Numbered from the stretch's first letter, positions 43,007 through 52,454 are shown. The stretch: DNA of 59,474 nucleotides from Candidatus Binatia bacterium (GCA_022824615.1 JAJDZM010000225.1:1-59474); one strand, 5' to 3'. Translations and numbers: made by a program. The notes: generated from the sequence alone by a model not told the origin.

Positions 43007-44473
43007 ATGGCATCCACCCAAGAATATCTGGTGAGCTGTGGCACGACAAAGACGCCCGCCCATCTACCGGTTGACCGAACCCGTATCCCGCCCGGACCGC
43101 CACCCTCTCTCGCTCCTTTGCCCGACGCGGCAGCCGCCTTTCGTACCGCGGTCACGCAGCCGGTTGGCATGCCGGCCCTGGAGAAGCTGGTCAAACCTGG
43201 AGCAAAAGTCACCATCGGCATTCAGGACGGCCGGGCCACGCACTACCATCCCGACGACCAGGATTTGCGCATTCTCGGGCTGCCCATCTTACTCGATCTA
43301 CTGAACCAGTACGGGGTCAAACCCGAAGACATCCAGATTAAAGTTGCCAACGCGCTCCACCGCATGTGGACCCGTAAGGAGATGACCCACATCCTGGGCC
43401 CGAAATTGCCCTACACGCTGGGGGGCCGCCTGGCCTGTATTGATGCGACCGACCCGGACCAGTTTGTCAATCTGGGTATGACCCGGCGGGGTATGGAAGT
43501 CATGGTTCATCGCTCGGTCGTTGAGTCCGATCTGTTCATCTTTATGTCCGTGCCGGGCGGATTCTTCCAGGGGGGCTGGAAGTCCATTCTGGTGGGGATG
43601 AGTAATTGGGAGTCCATCCGCTATCATCACCGCCCCTGGCCGTTTGCCTCGGGGCACTCGGTCCAGGACCCCAAAAACAGCTCCTTCCACAAGCTGCTGA
43701 ATGAGATGGGAGCTCTGGTGGACGCCGAGCTGGAGCATCGCAGCCACCCGCCCATCATGAAGATAGAGGGCGTCCTGACCACGAGTAGCCCGCAGCGTTT
43801 TGCGGCCATCGACGCCGGGCTGATCGCTCCGGTACGGGAGATGCACATCGATATGCTACTCTCCCAGCTTGTCACCGACGTGGAAGGGCAGACGGATGTG
43901 CTGCTGCTGGGGATGGCGGATGGGGACGGCTACTCACGGCTATCAGTCTTTAATCCCATTCACTGTCGCAACAAGGCCTTATCCGGGTTGTTCAACGCCT
44001 ATCACGAGAATCCCCTGGTCCGAAAAGGCGGGATTCTCATCGTCGCCAATCCCTTCGACCCCAAGTTCAGTTTGCTCAACCACCCCTCGTATCACACCCT
44101 CTACCACGAGGTGTTGCCAGCCGTGCAGGACCCGATCGAGGTATGGGATACATACTCTGAAGAGTACGCCTACCGCCCGGAGTTTGTTCACAAGTATCGC
44201 AACGGTTTTGCGTTCCACGGGGCACACCCGTGTATTCTATACGGGCAGGGCTTGTATGCGCTCAACCATCTGGGCGGTGTCCTGGCTGCGGGCGTGCCCA
44301 AAGAAAACGAAGCGGTCGCTCGGCGGATGGGCTTTGAGCCGTTCCCGACCATTGAGACCGCGCTCAGCGAGGCCGAGGCGCGACTCGGCAAAGACTGCAC
44401 GATCACCTATCACCAACACCTGGAGGAACACGGCTATTTCACGCGAGTGCATGTGAACGGTAATACCGCCTAG
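43007..44473 (+). CDS. LarA-like (DUF2088, nickel-pincer racemase family) protein
   Basis: 488 residues. The N-terminal GMPALEKLVKPGAKVTIGIQDGRA and the alternating alpha/beta blocks (SDLFIFMSVPGGFFQGGWKSILVGMS, ILIVANPFDPKFS) match the lactate racemase catalytic-domain family. LarA binds a pincer nickel cofactor; no LarBCE genes are next to it. The lysine/histidine pattern for cofactor attachment cannot be fixed by eye. ATG with AAAGGAGGGAAGACA. It may be an epimerase or a divergent member with another role. Confidence 0.8.
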   Translation: MASTQEYLVSCGTTKTPAHLPVDRTRIPPGPPPSLAPLPDAAAAFRTAVTQPVGMPALEKLVKPGAKVTIGIQDGRATHYHPDDQDLRILGLPILLDLLNQYGVKPEDIQIKVANALHRMWTRKEMTHILGPKLPYTLGGRLACIDATDPDQFVNLGMTRRGMEVMVHRSVVESDLFIFMSVPGGFFQGGWKSILVGMSNWESIRYHHRPWPFASGHSVQDPKNSSFHKLLNEMGALVDAELEHRSHPPIMKIEGVLTTSSPQRFAAIDAGLIAPVREMHIDMLLSQLVTDVEGQTDVLLLGMADGDGYSRLSVFNPIHCRNKALSGLFNAYHENPLVRKGGILIVANPFDPKFSLLNHPSYHTLYHEVLPAVQDPIEVWDTYSEEYAYRPEFVHKYRNGFAFHGAHPCILYGQGLYALNHLGGVLAAGVPKENEAVARRMGFEPFPTIETALSEAEARLGKDCTITYHQHLEEHGYFTRVHVNGNTA

Positions 44474-44521
44474 TTCAGAAGCGTGCTGTGCTCTACGATG
44501 CTTTTGTCGGAGGTCGGCCCG

Positions 44522-45181
44522 ATGAATGAACCTCAGCCTCATAAGGACTATGCGACGCTTGAAGACCTGACGTATACGTCGGGCAAGGCGGAATTGGTGG
44601 ATGGAAGGATTGTATCGATGGCACCGCCTGGCGGCGCTCCGGGCTACGCTGGTGATGAGATATTCGTTTCCCTGCGTGCCTATGCGCGACGGGTTCAGAG
44701 AGGGATTGCGGTTGGAGATAACAAAGGCTTTCGCGTCAATCTGCCGCACCGCCAGTCCTTCAGCCCGGACGCGGCCTATTATACCGGTCCTAATCCCGGG
44801 ATGAATTTTTATGCCGGTGCTCCTGTATTTGCTGCCGAGATGAGAAGCGAGGGCAATTATGGAGCAGAGGCCGAGTTGGCACAAAAACGGGCAGACTATT
44901 TTGCGGCCGGGACGCAGGGCGTATGGGATGTCGATTTGCTCAGCGATGCGGTTGTCAGAGTCTATCGAGCAAGTGATCCTGACCACCCTACCGTCTATCG
45001 GCGCGGTGAGGAGGCTGAAGCCGAACCGGCAGTGCCCGGCTGGTCCATGCCGGTCGCTGAGTTGTTTTTCGACTGTTCAGTCCAGCTCTATCCCGTACAG
45101 CTTTGCGGCATTGTCGTACACAATTTTGTGCGTGATATGGGCCGGGACGTTGGCAAAGTCTCGTTCAATGACTTTACGTGA
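44522..45181 (+). CDS. Uma2-family nuclease-like protein
   Basis: 219 residues from ATG at 44522 (GGAGG 8 bp upstream). Blocks: KAELVDGRIVSMAP, FSPDAAYY, VFAAEMRS, YGAEAELAQKRADYFAAGTQGVWDVDLL match Uma2 PD-(D/E)xK proteins. The family normally ends near the AELFFD segment; here the frame continues ~35 residues more and overlaps the 3' end of the convergent amidohydrolase by 105 bp. Confidence 0.85.
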   Translation: MNEPQPHKDYATLEDLTYTSGKAELVDGRIVSMAPPGGAPGYAGDEIFVSLRAYARRVQRGIAVGDNKGFRVNLPHRQSFSPDAAYYTGPNPGMNFYAGAPVFAAEMRSEGNYGAEAELAQKRADYFAAGTQGVWDVDLLSDAVVRVYRASDPDHPTVYRRGEEAEAEPAVPGWSMPVAELFFDCSVQLYPVQLCGIVVHNFVRDMGRDVGKVSFNDFT

Positions 45182-46210
45182 ATGCGGCCAGGTGGTGTCC
45201 GTGTGCGGAAAATCGGACGCCCACATGCAGTTATCCTCGCCAAAGACCACGGCGTTTGCAGCCCCGATCGGGTCGTCCTGAAAGGTCGCCCAGACCTGGT
45301 GGCGGACGTATTCGCTCGGTTTCATGGGGAGCGGATGTTCCACCATCACCCCAAACTTCTCATAGGTATGGTCCAGGCGCTGGACATAATGGGCCAGCCA
45401 GCCGATGTCACTTTCCGCGGAAACAATTTGGAGTCCGGGAAAACGGGCCAATACCCCGCCAAAGATGAGACTGGTCAGAGATTTTTGAACCTCGTGAATG
45501 AGGTGCACGAACCGTATGGCCGTCTGGTTGACCCAGCCGCTGGAGCCACGGTCCATGACCACGCGGGTGTTATTGTCCCGGCTGGTTACGACGTGCAGGG
45601 AGAGCGGCATATGCAGTTCCTGTGCCGTGGTCCAGAACGGATCGTACACCGGATTATAATACGGCCGGTCTTCGGGCGGAGCACCCCAGATCATGCCGCC
45701 GCTGAGGCCCAATTTTGCCGCACGTTCGAGCTCTTTGACCGCGGCCGGAATATCCTCAAGCGAGATCAGTGCCACGGGATAGAGCCGTTTGGGATCGTGC
45801 GACCGAAACTCTGCCACCCAGTCGTTATAGACCCGAAAACATGCCTGTTGGAGTTCGGCGTCCGCAAGCTGGAACAGGGCCAGACCCAGGGTAGTGTAGA
45901 TCACCTCGGCCCGGACCCCATCGATATCCTGATCTTTAATACGCTCAACCGGATCCCAGCCGCTGGGCCGGGCCGCTTCATAACCGCGGGTGAGATGTTT
46001 TTTGAGCTCTTCGCCACTCCGGCCTGTCGAAAATCCACCCGCCACCGGGAAGGGCGTGATGCCGGGGGCCATGAAAAAATGTCCGGGTTTTTCTTTGTCC
46101 TCGACTACCCGCGGGGCGCGGTCCCGGAACTGTTTATCGAGTCGGCTAGTCCACAGATCGGGCGGCTCTGTCATATGCGAATCAGCAGAAATAACGCGCA
46201 GCGGTTCCAT
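45077..46210 (-). CDS. Amidohydrolase-2 family metal-dependent hydrolase/decarboxylase
   Basis: 377 residues. TIM-barrel markers: ISADSHMTEPPDLW (metal-binding D-x-H start), GLSGGMIWGAPPEDRPYYNPVYDPFW, LHVV, FPGLQIVSAESDIGWLAHYVQRLDHTYEK, and WASDFPHTDTTWPHS with the last metal Asp. These match amidohydrolase-2 proteins such as ACMSD-like decarboxylases common in catabolic clusters. The start ATG has a GGGGGAGAAATGG leader. Converges with and overlaps the Uma2 gene. Confidence 0.93.
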   Translation of the reverse strand: MEPLRVISADSHMTEPPDLWTSRLDKQFRDRAPRVVEDKEKPGHFFMAPGITPFPVAGGFSTGRSGEELKKHLTRGYEAARPSGWDPVERIKDQDIDGVRAEVIYTTLGLALFQLADAELQQACFRVYNDWVAEFRSHDPKRLYPVALISLEDIPAAVKELERAAKLGLSGGMIWGAPPEDRPYYNPVYDPFWTTAQELHMPLSLHVVTSRDNNTRVVMDRGSSGWVNQTAIRFVHLIHEVQKSLTSLIFGGVLARFPGLQIVSAESDIGWLAHYVQRLDHTYEKFGVMVEHPLPMKPSEYVRHQVWATFQDDPIGAANAVVFGEDNCMWASDFPHTDTTWPHSRKVIERDFANVPAHITHKIVYDNAAKLYGIELD

Positions 46211-46335
46211 TTCTCCCCCTGTGTCCGGTCATTCGTGGGCGGCAATCCCGTACACTGACCGAGCAACGCCTAGCATTTTCGCCTCTGACGTGTCAAACAA
46301 CACCATGTAAAATGCTGATAACGGGAGGGGCCCCT

Positions 46336-46917
46336 ATGAGTTGTTCGACGGTGATGCGTGGGAAGAGAAGAAGCGTTCTGACGGTGCTGACAGCGGCCAT
46401 CGTGCTGGGCTGGCCTCTGGGCCTGAGCGTTGCCGCAGAGCAGACCAGCCGGTTGCAGGACGAGGCGGATATTCGCAAACTGACTCTCTGTTATGCGCAC
46501 GGAACGGACGCCATCGGACGAGGTGAGGTTGCGGCAGGGAGGGCAATCTACCAGCCGTGCTTTACAAAAGACGCCACCTTCTCGGCGGCCTTTCCGAACG
46601 GACTAGAAGAGAAAAGGACCGGCTCAGACGCTTGGGCGGATTTTGTGGCGTCGGTCTTTCAGGGTGCTGGCTATACGAGTACGCAACATCTGATCGGAAC
46701 CATCAGTATTGAGGTGCAGGATAAGAGCGCCACCATGAGTACCTATCTGCACGCCACCCACGTTCTCCCGAACGGCAGTGTTGATATTGCGAATGGCACC
46801 TATGAAGACAGCGTGGTGAAGACCGCAGAGGGCTGGCGCATTCAAAGCCGCAGGCTCACCCTCATCACCTTTCTCAACCTTGCGCCGACGGCACCGCATC
46901 CGCGGAGTGAAGAGTAG
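46336..46917 (+). CDS. Exported SnoaL-like / NTF2-fold protein
   Basis: 193 residues from ATG at 46336 (GGGAGGGGCCCCT leader). Residues 1-36 form a signal peptide. The NTF2-like domain (EADIRKLTLCYAHGTDAIGRGEVAAGRAIYQPCFTKDATFSAAF) and strands near IANGTYEDSVVKTAEGWRIQSRRLTLI follow. Periplasmic location is predicted. Divergent from the amidohydrolase gene. Confidence 0.82.
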   Translation: MSCSTVMRGKRRSVLTVLTAAIVLGWPLGLSVAAEQTSRLQDEADIRKLTLCYAHGTDAIGRGEVAAGRAIYQPCFTKDATFSAAFPNGLEEKRTGSDAWADFVASVFQGAGYTSTQHLIGTISIEVQDKSATMSTYLHATHVLPNGSVDIANGTYEDSVVKTAEGWRIQSRRLTLITFLNLAPTAPHPRSEE

Positions 46918-46929
46918 AGATATCTTCGG

Positions 46930-48987
46930 TTAGAATAATCCCGGATGAAAGGTTCCGCTGGTATCTTCGGTCGTGCACAGGGCGGCGGACACGATATCTC
47001 CAGTGTCCGCGCAGCACACATCTGTCGGGCCACAGGTAAAGCCGTCAAACAAGATGCGAGCGGCTGCATCCTGCCCCTGAAACGACGGGTGGAAACAGTC
47101 ACAGCACGAAATCTGCTCGCTCGTAAACTTGTACACCCAAGACGCGTTGCTGAAGCTGAGGGAAGTGCCGGCCGCCTTCTTGGCTGTCCCGCCGACTGTC
47201 TCGCCGCCTACTGTCACCACGGGAGAAGTTTCGTCATCGGCCAAGGCAGCATACTCCGCGGAGACGCGCTCCATAATGTCACGATAGGCCTTGGCTGTTT
47301 CGTAGCCATCCCTCAGGCGACGTTCGTCTGAGCAGTCGATAGTGATAGACCCGCACAGGCCAGTCGGTCGTAGCTCGAGTAGAGCATCCGACTTCCACAG
47401 GGATTCGCAGGTTCCGCCAAGAATAGAGCAGTTCGTTTTAGCCTTGTGATTGCACAACTGGGTTACCCGCACGGGCGCGGCAATGCCGATTTTCAATTCC
47501 GGGACGGCAATCAAAACGTCAAGCCCTTTGCGAAACTCGCGTTCAAACGCCGCCTCTGTGGTTCGACAGTGGTTCATCGGATCCTGATCGTCCCCCCTGT
47601 CACAGTCTGCTTGAATACGCTCAATGGTGCCGCTGCAAATATCGTTATGGCCCATTTCGACCGTGACATAACGCGGAGCAGCCGGGGGATCTATCCCGAA
47701 AAGCGCTGCCGATTCCTGCGCCTGGGCGAAAAAATCCTTGAGCATCTCGGCACCGGATTCCGCGCTATTGGGGTCGGCATTCACAATCATAGCGTCCTGA
47801 CGACATTCGATCCGTTCCGCCTGGCTAAAAACCCCGTCCTCACCGGCGCTGCAAAGCGCACTGCCATGAGTAATGCTGGTTGCCCAGTTGAAGTTCTCCT
47901 GGTCTAGATTAGTACACTCCCCGGCCCCCCCGGCGTTCACTGCTTTGCTGATGCTGTCCCCGATGGCGTCGATGGAGGCAATCCGGGGCGCGAGATTATC
48001 GAGCCGCGCAATCGTGAAGTTCTGGAGAGACTGTTGCCAGGCGACAATGAGGTCCGTTCCGGCCTCGGGGAAATTTTTCAGACGGGCGTGTTTGCCAACG
48101 TCCTCCAGGAATTCTGTATGAAAGGTCGAGACCCTGACCACGGCGCTGCCGAACTCCACTCCATCGGCCCGTGCGCTGACCGTATGCTGGCCATCGCTGA
48201 GCCGATTCCAGTTGAAGAGCAAGCCAAAGCCGTTGTCGGTGTCCCCGCAGAGGGTCTCCCCCTCCGGGGTATACTCAGTGTCCGGGCGGGTGGTCTTATA
48301 GCCGGCTCGCCAGGTCTCTTCCGTGGCGGTGCCGGGATTAAAGACAATGTCAATCTGCTCGGCCTCACACACCCAGCCGGAAATCACTCCTATACCGCTC
48401 TGAAACGAGCCCGGCTGCGGGTTCCCAAGCCTCATACGCGGTGGCGCAACGATCGTCCCACCGCTACTCCTGATGTCCCCCTGAATCACGAAGTTTTGGA
48501 GAGACTGTTGCCAGGCGAGGGTGATATCCTGGCCTTCAGTCGGAAAATCTTCAACGACAAACTCTCCGCTTACGTTTTCCTTGAATTCTTCCCCGAGGGT
48601 GGTGACTGTGAAGATCGCGCGACCAAACTCCTCCCCGTCAGCCCGGGCACTGACCGTATGCTGGCCATCGCCGAGCCGATTCCAGTTGAACAAGAGCCCA
48701 AAGCCGTTGTCGGTGTCCCCGCAGAGCACTTCTCCCTCCGGCGTATACGCCGTGTCTGGGCGGGTGGTCTTATAGCCGGCTCGCCAGGTCTCTTCCTTAG
48801 CGGTGCCGGGATTAAAGACAATATCAATCTGCTCGGCCTCGCACACCCAGCCGGAAATTACCCCCACACCACTCTGAAACGAGCCCGGCTGCGGGTTCTC
48901 AAAAGATGACTGCGCCCAGAGTGATTGGGGTAACAGGAAGACCCCGATCAGGGTGACAAAAAGTGCAATAAGGAGTGTGGCTTTCAT
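46930..48987 (-). CDS. Secreted SGNH/GDSL hydrolase with two tandem N-terminal repeats
   Basis: 685 residues from ATG at 48987. Signal peptide (cleavage after WAQ-SS near 26). Residues 31-169 and 189-327 are two near-identical ~139-residue repeats with a conserved NPQPGSFQSG start, an SGWVCEAEQIDIVFNPG strand and CGDTDNGFGLLFNWNRL core. Residues ~345-660 are an SGNH hydrolase: IGDSISKAVN (Ser), VEMGHNDIC (Asn) and CFHPSFQGQ (catalytic His), like phospholipase-B-type enzymes. It contains many cysteines, suggesting disulfides outside the cytoplasm. Repeats may bind a carbohydrate or surface ligand. Confidence 0.85.
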   Translation of the reverse strand: MKATLLIALFVTLIGVFLLPQSLWAQSSFENPQPGSFQSGVGVISGWVCEAEQIDIVFNPGTAKEETWRAGYKTTRPDTAYTPEGEVLCGDTDNGFGLLFNWNRLGDGQHTVSARADGEEFGRAIFTVTTLGEEFKENVSGEFVVEDFPTEGQDITLAWQQSLQNFVIQGDIRSSGGTIVAPPRMRLGNPQPGSFQSGIGVISGWVCEAEQIDIVFNPGTATEETWRAGYKTTRPDTEYTPEGETLCGDTDNGFGLLFNWNRLSDGQHTVSARADGVEFGSAVVRVSTFHTEFLEDVGKHARLKNFPEAGTDLIVAWQQSLQNFTIARLDNLAPRIASIDAIGDSISKAVNAGGAGECTNLDQENFNWATSITHGSALCSAGEDGVFSQAERIECRQDAMIVNADPNSAESGAEMLKDFFAQAQESAALFGIDPPAAPRYVTVEMGHNDICSGTIERIQADCDRGDDQDPMNHCRTTEAAFEREFRKGLDVLIAVPELKIGIAAPVRVTQLCNHKAKTNCSILGGTCESLWKSDALLELRPTGLCGSITIDCSDERRLRDGYETAKAYRDIMERVSAEYAALADDETSPVVTVGGETVGGTAKKAAGTSLSFSNASWVYKFTSEQISCCDCFHPSFQGQDAAARILFDGFTCGPTDVCCADTGDIVSAALCTTEDTSGTFHPGLF
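48007..48423 (-). repeat. Tandem 139-codon repeat in SGNH hydrolase, copy 2
   Basis: Second of two in-frame repeats; offset from copy 1 is exactly 474 bp (158 codons). Nucleotide identity remains high in long stretches, so the duplication is recent or maintained. Confidence 0.85.
48481..48897 (-). repeat. Tandem 139-codon repeat in SGNH hydrolase, copy 1
   Basis: First repeat, beginning NPQPGSFQSG and ending SLQNFVIQ. A 19-residue linker (GDIRSSGGTIVAPPRMRLG) separates it from copy 2. Confidence 0.85.
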
Positions 48988-49106
48988 GACTATGCCTCGT
49001 AACATTCCTCCGACAGGTTGACAAATCCTTGGCAGGGGTATCCCATGGCCGGTCATAGTAAGAAAAGCTTTTCAGATGGGTAATCGTTCCAGAAGAAGGA
49101 GGGAGA

Positions 49107-50819
49107 ATGCAGTACGATCTGATTATTAAAAATGGGACCGTCGTTGATGGCTCGGGTATGCCCCGATTCCGTGCCGATGTGGGCATCGTGGATGGGAAAA
49201 TCGCCTCGATTGGTCGCATTCGCGACAGCGCGCAAGAGACGATCGACGCCGAGGGCCACGTCGTCACCCCCGGCTTTATTGATGGCCATACCCATATGGA
49301 CGCCCAAGTCTCCTGGGACCCGCTCGGAACGTGTTCCTGCTGGCATGGCATTACCAGCGTGGTGATGGGCAACTGCGGATTTTCGCTCGCGCCGTGCAAG
49401 GAGAGCGAAAAGGACATGGTCATGCGCAATCTGGAGCGGGCCGAAGACATTGCGCCCGAGGCCATGAATGCCGGCATCAAATGGACCTGGGAGACCTTTC
49501 CCGAGTATCTAGATTCGGTTGAGCGGCTGCCCAAAGGCATCAACTATGCCGCCTATATGGGGCATTCCGCCCTGCGTACCCACGTGATGGGCGAGCGTGC
49601 CTTTACCGACCCGGCCACCGAGCAGGATTTGGAGCAGATGAAACAGGCGGTGCGCGAAGCGATTCAGGCCGGCGCGATAGGGTTCACCACCTCGCGTACC
49701 CGCAACCACCAGACGCCGCAGCGCCAGCCCGTGGCTAGTCGGCTGGCCACCTGGGATGAGGTCCGGCAGTTGGTTGGCACGATGGGCGAAATGGGGGCCG
49801 GCATCTTTGAAATCGCCGGAGAAGACACCGGCCAGAACCCGGAGCGCATCCGTGAATACATGGACCGTCTCAAGGCTCTGGCGGTCGATACCGGAGTCCC
49901 GGTGACCTACGGCATGTTCAGCATGCGCCGGGCGCCGGACTGCTGGCAGCCCTATCTCGATTTAACCGAGGAAACCGCAGCCGCGGGCGGCCGCATGTTT
50001 CTTCAGGTACACAGCCGCGCGCTGAATGCGGTCCTGTCCTTTCAGACCAATACGCCGTTCGACCGGCTGCCGAGCTGGCGTGCGCTCAAGAAGATGAAGT
50101 CACTCGAAGAGAAGGAAGCAGCCCTGCGGAATCCTGACTACCGGCGCAAACTGGTTGAAGAGGCTCACACCCAAGAGGACGACGGCAACCGGGGGGTCGG
50201 TCCCGAAGCGCGGGCGGCGAATTTCAAATGGCTGTTCTTGATGGACAAGCCCAATCCGCCCCACCGCTCCATTGAGGAGATCGCCGCGGAGCGGAACCAG
50301 GACCCGGTCGAGACCTTTATTGATCTGGCCCTGGAGAAAAACCTCAAGCAGTTCTTCCTGCAACCGCTGGCCAATGAGAACCAGGAGCATGTGCTGGAGA
50401 TGATGCGGCACCCGCGTTCCGTCATCACTTTCTCTGACTCCGGCGCGCACGTGTCCCAGATTATGGATTCGTCCTTACAGACCCATCTGCTGAGCCATTG
50501 GGTGCGCGAGCAGCAAGCCATCACCCTCGAAGATGCGGTCCGGCAACTCACCTTTGTGCCGGCCTCTCAGTGGGGGTTGCACGGGCGCGGCCTGCTGCGC
50601 GAGGGGATGACCGCGGACGTCGTGGTCTTCGACCCGGAAACGGTTGGGCCGATGATGCCGGAGTTGACCTACGATCTGCCCGCAGGCGCGCGGCGGCTCA
50701 AACAGAAAGCCGCGGGTTTTCTGGCTTCGGTCGTCAACGGCCAGGTGGTCCTGCGTGAAAACGAACCTACCGGTGCGCTGCCCGGCCAGTTGTTGCGCGG
50801 GCCGCTAGCTCAACGTTAA
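49107..50819 (+). CDS. D-aminoacylase / N-acyl-D-amino-acid deacylase family amidohydrolase
   Basis: 570 residues, a typical length. Metal-binding amidohydrolase start IIKNGTVVDGSGMPRFRADVGIVDGKIA, FIDGHTHMDAQVSWDP, then ITSVVMGNCGFSLAPC, the FSDSGAHVSQI metal-Asp region and the closing GMTADVVVFDPETVG. ATG with AAGGAGGGAGA. Substrate may be an N-acyl-D-amino acid or a cyclic amide; unknown. Divergent from the SGNH hydrolase. Confidence 0.93.
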   Translation: MQYDLIIKNGTVVDGSGMPRFRADVGIVDGKIASIGRIRDSAQETIDAEGHVVTPGFIDGHTHMDAQVSWDPLGTCSCWHGITSVVMGNCGFSLAPCKESEKDMVMRNLERAEDIAPEAMNAGIKWTWETFPEYLDSVERLPKGINYAAYMGHSALRTHVMGERAFTDPATEQDLEQMKQAVREAIQAGAIGFTTSRTRNHQTPQRQPVASRLATWDEVRQLVGTMGEMGAGIFEIAGEDTGQNPERIREYMDRLKALAVDTGVPVTYGMFSMRRAPDCWQPYLDLTEETAAAGGRMFLQVHSRALNAVLSFQTNTPFDRLPSWRALKKMKSLEEKEAALRNPDYRRKLVEEAHTQEDDGNRGVGPEARAANFKWLFLMDKPNPPHRSIEEIAAERNQDPVETFIDLALEKNLKQFFLQPLANENQEHVLEMMRHPRSVITFSDSGAHVSQIMDSSLQTHLLSHWVREQQAITLEDAVRQLTFVPASQWGLHGRGLLREGMTADVVVFDPETVGPMMPELTYDLPAGARRLKQKAAGFLASVVNGQVVLRENEPTGALPGQLLRGPLAQR

Positions 50820-50842
50820 GCGTCGGATTTTTGACTTTCCAC

Positions 50843-50874
50843 ACGGGCGGATGTGAGCGATCATGTCTGCCCGT
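50843..50874. terminator. Hairpin between convergent genes
   Basis: ACGGGCGGA (50843-50851) pairs with TCTGCCCGT (50866-50874) with one mismatch and a 14-nt loop, followed by TGTGTTT. It separates the deacylase gene from the convergent DUF2786 gene. Confidence 0.4.
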
Positions 50875-50880
50875 CTGTGT

Positions 50881-51594
50881 TTATCCCGGCAGCGCCCGGC
50901 ACTCCTGACCGCTATAGAGCTGTGGGTCAAGCCCAACGGTTTCTCCAGCCACCTGTCCGGCGGCGTAGCCCTCAGGATCAACTTTCAGCGAGCGTGGTGT
51001 ACCGGACAGCTTGCGCAGGCGAGTCCCCTGGCCGGCCAGATAGGTATAGACCTCGTCGCGATAGTTTTTCCGTACCGCGGGCAAGGTAGTCTTGGCAGCG
51101 GCCGGCTCTCGTTCGGCAATCAGGGCTTTGATCTTGTCGGTGATAGACTGGGCGCAGCCATAGGCAAAGGAGTCCAGAAAACGTCGCCCCTTGCCGTAAT
51201 GCTCCTTGCGCAAACGCTGGACAGTGTGAATCAGATAGCTCAGCATCTCTTTGGCAACAACGACATTATGCGAACGACCGATAATAAACGACCGGCCCAC
51301 GGACAGGGTCGAACAGCAGAAATACAGTTTGCAGGTTGCGAGCCAGAGCAGCCGTTCCCACGGGAGCAGGCGGCTCGTTTTCCAGCCCTCGACTCGCATG
51401 TCCTGTTCGCTCTGTACGCCCTGGGCCTCAACCTCTGTCAACGAGAGATTATAGGAGGCCAGGAGCTGATGAACCTTGGCCGCTGCCAGGGCCGCTTCGT
51501 GTTCGGTCGCGGCTTCATCGCGGCTGAGTTGGAGCAGTTTCTGGATTTTATGGATGAGGGAATCCGGAGCAACGGAATCGATAGCGGTATTCAT
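50881..51594 (-). CDS. DUF2786 family protein
   Basis: 237 residues from ATG at 51594; an earlier in-frame start at 51648 adds unconserved residues. N-terminal LIHKIQKLLQLSRDEAATEHEAALAAAKVHQLLASYNLSLTEVE is the DUF2786 helical signature. The middle (FIIGRSHNVVVAKEMLSYLIHTVQRLRKEHY) is the usual second domain. Function unknown; family members occur in phages and stress islands. Monocistronic. Confidence 0.85.
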   Translation of the reverse strand: MNTAIDSVAPDSLIHKIQKLLQLSRDEAATEHEAALAAAKVHQLLASYNLSLTEVEAQGVQSEQDMRVEGWKTSRLLPWERLLWLATCKLYFCCSTLSVGRSFIIGRSHNVVVAKEMLSYLIHTVQRLRKEHYGKGRRFLDSFAYGCAQSITDKIKALIAEREPAAAKTTLPAVRKNYRDEVYTYLAGQGTRLRKLSGTPRSLKVDPEGYAAGQVAGETVGLDPQLYSGQECRALPG

Positions 51595-51659
51595 TCCTAC
51601 CCATTCTACTGGGCACTCTGAGAAAACACTAGGGCGTATGATCGCCACCGGTGCTGCAC

Positions 51660-52454
51660 TCAGCTCCCGAGCTGACCGATACCCCAGCGGATGCCGCGCC
51701 TGAGCAGTTCATAATACACCGCTGACTCCCACGAACAGCGCTCAACAGAGCAGACCGGCATAAAGGGCTGCATGTCGTATTTCCCTCGACAGTGACCGAG
51801 CGTCAGATAGAGGACTTCCCCCTGACCGCAGGGGTGCAGATAGAGCTGGGGTCGCGGGTCGTCATTACCCAGGTCCTCGCGAACATAGCCCTCCGATTTG
51901 GCGCTATAGCGTGACTCCAGCAGCGTGTGGATTTCACCGTAAAATTCGCAGTAATACGGCTCGTCCGTGACCTCGAAGGGTTGAATGTCGCGGACGAGCG
52001 GGTGGCTGGGGTCGGCGACCGTGACGTGAATGGGCTGAATGGGTGGATGCGACACAAAGTGGTTGCCCAGCATGTCAGACAAGGCCGGTGCTTTCCGTGG
52101 CGTATCAACCTTGCCGGGAATCACAACCCCGTCGGTCTCCAGACTTTCTCCGACAAACTCCAGCAGCGCACTCGTACCGTGCAGGGCAAACCAGCGCCCG
52201 CCGCTGTTGAGAAACTGCTGGAGACCCTCCTGTTGCTCCGAGGTCGGACACACATCGCAGGTATAGGTGACGAGAAGTCTGGATTGCCGGATGGCGTCAT
52301 GATCGCGGTAATCTTCGGCGACCCGGACAACCACGTCCTCGTGTTCGGCCAGAAGCTTGAGCAGTTCAAGTCGAGCAAAATTGGTGTCGTGATATCTGGC
52401 GTTACAGATGAGATAGACATCAATACGAGCATCCCCATTACTATTTTCTGCCAT
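51660..52454 (-). CDS. ThuA-like (DUF1080-associated glutamine-amidotransferase-fold) protein
   Basis: 264 residues from ATG at 52454 (GGAGGAGAGCGCT leader). Blocks: VYLICNARYHDTNFARLELLKLLAE, LLVTYTCDVCPTSEQQEGLQQFLNSGGRWFALHGTSA, and GQGEVLYLTLGHCRGKYDM, the ThuA family pattern linked to trehalose/disaccharide utilisation. No sugar transporter is adjacent. Function in this organism unknown. Confidence 0.85.
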   Translation of the reverse strand: MAENSNGDARIDVYLICNARYHDTNFARLELLKLLAEHEDVVVRVAEDYRDHDAIRQSRLLVTYTCDVCPTSEQQEGLQQFLNSGGRWFALHGTSALLEFVGESLETDGVVIPGKVDTPRKAPALSDMLGNHFVSHPPIQPIHVTVADPSHPLVRDIQPFEVTDEPYYCEFYGEIHTLLESRYSAKSEGYVREDLGNDDPRPQLYLHPCGQGEVLYLTLGHCRGKYDMQPFMPVCSVERCSWESAVYYELLRRGIRWGIGQLGS

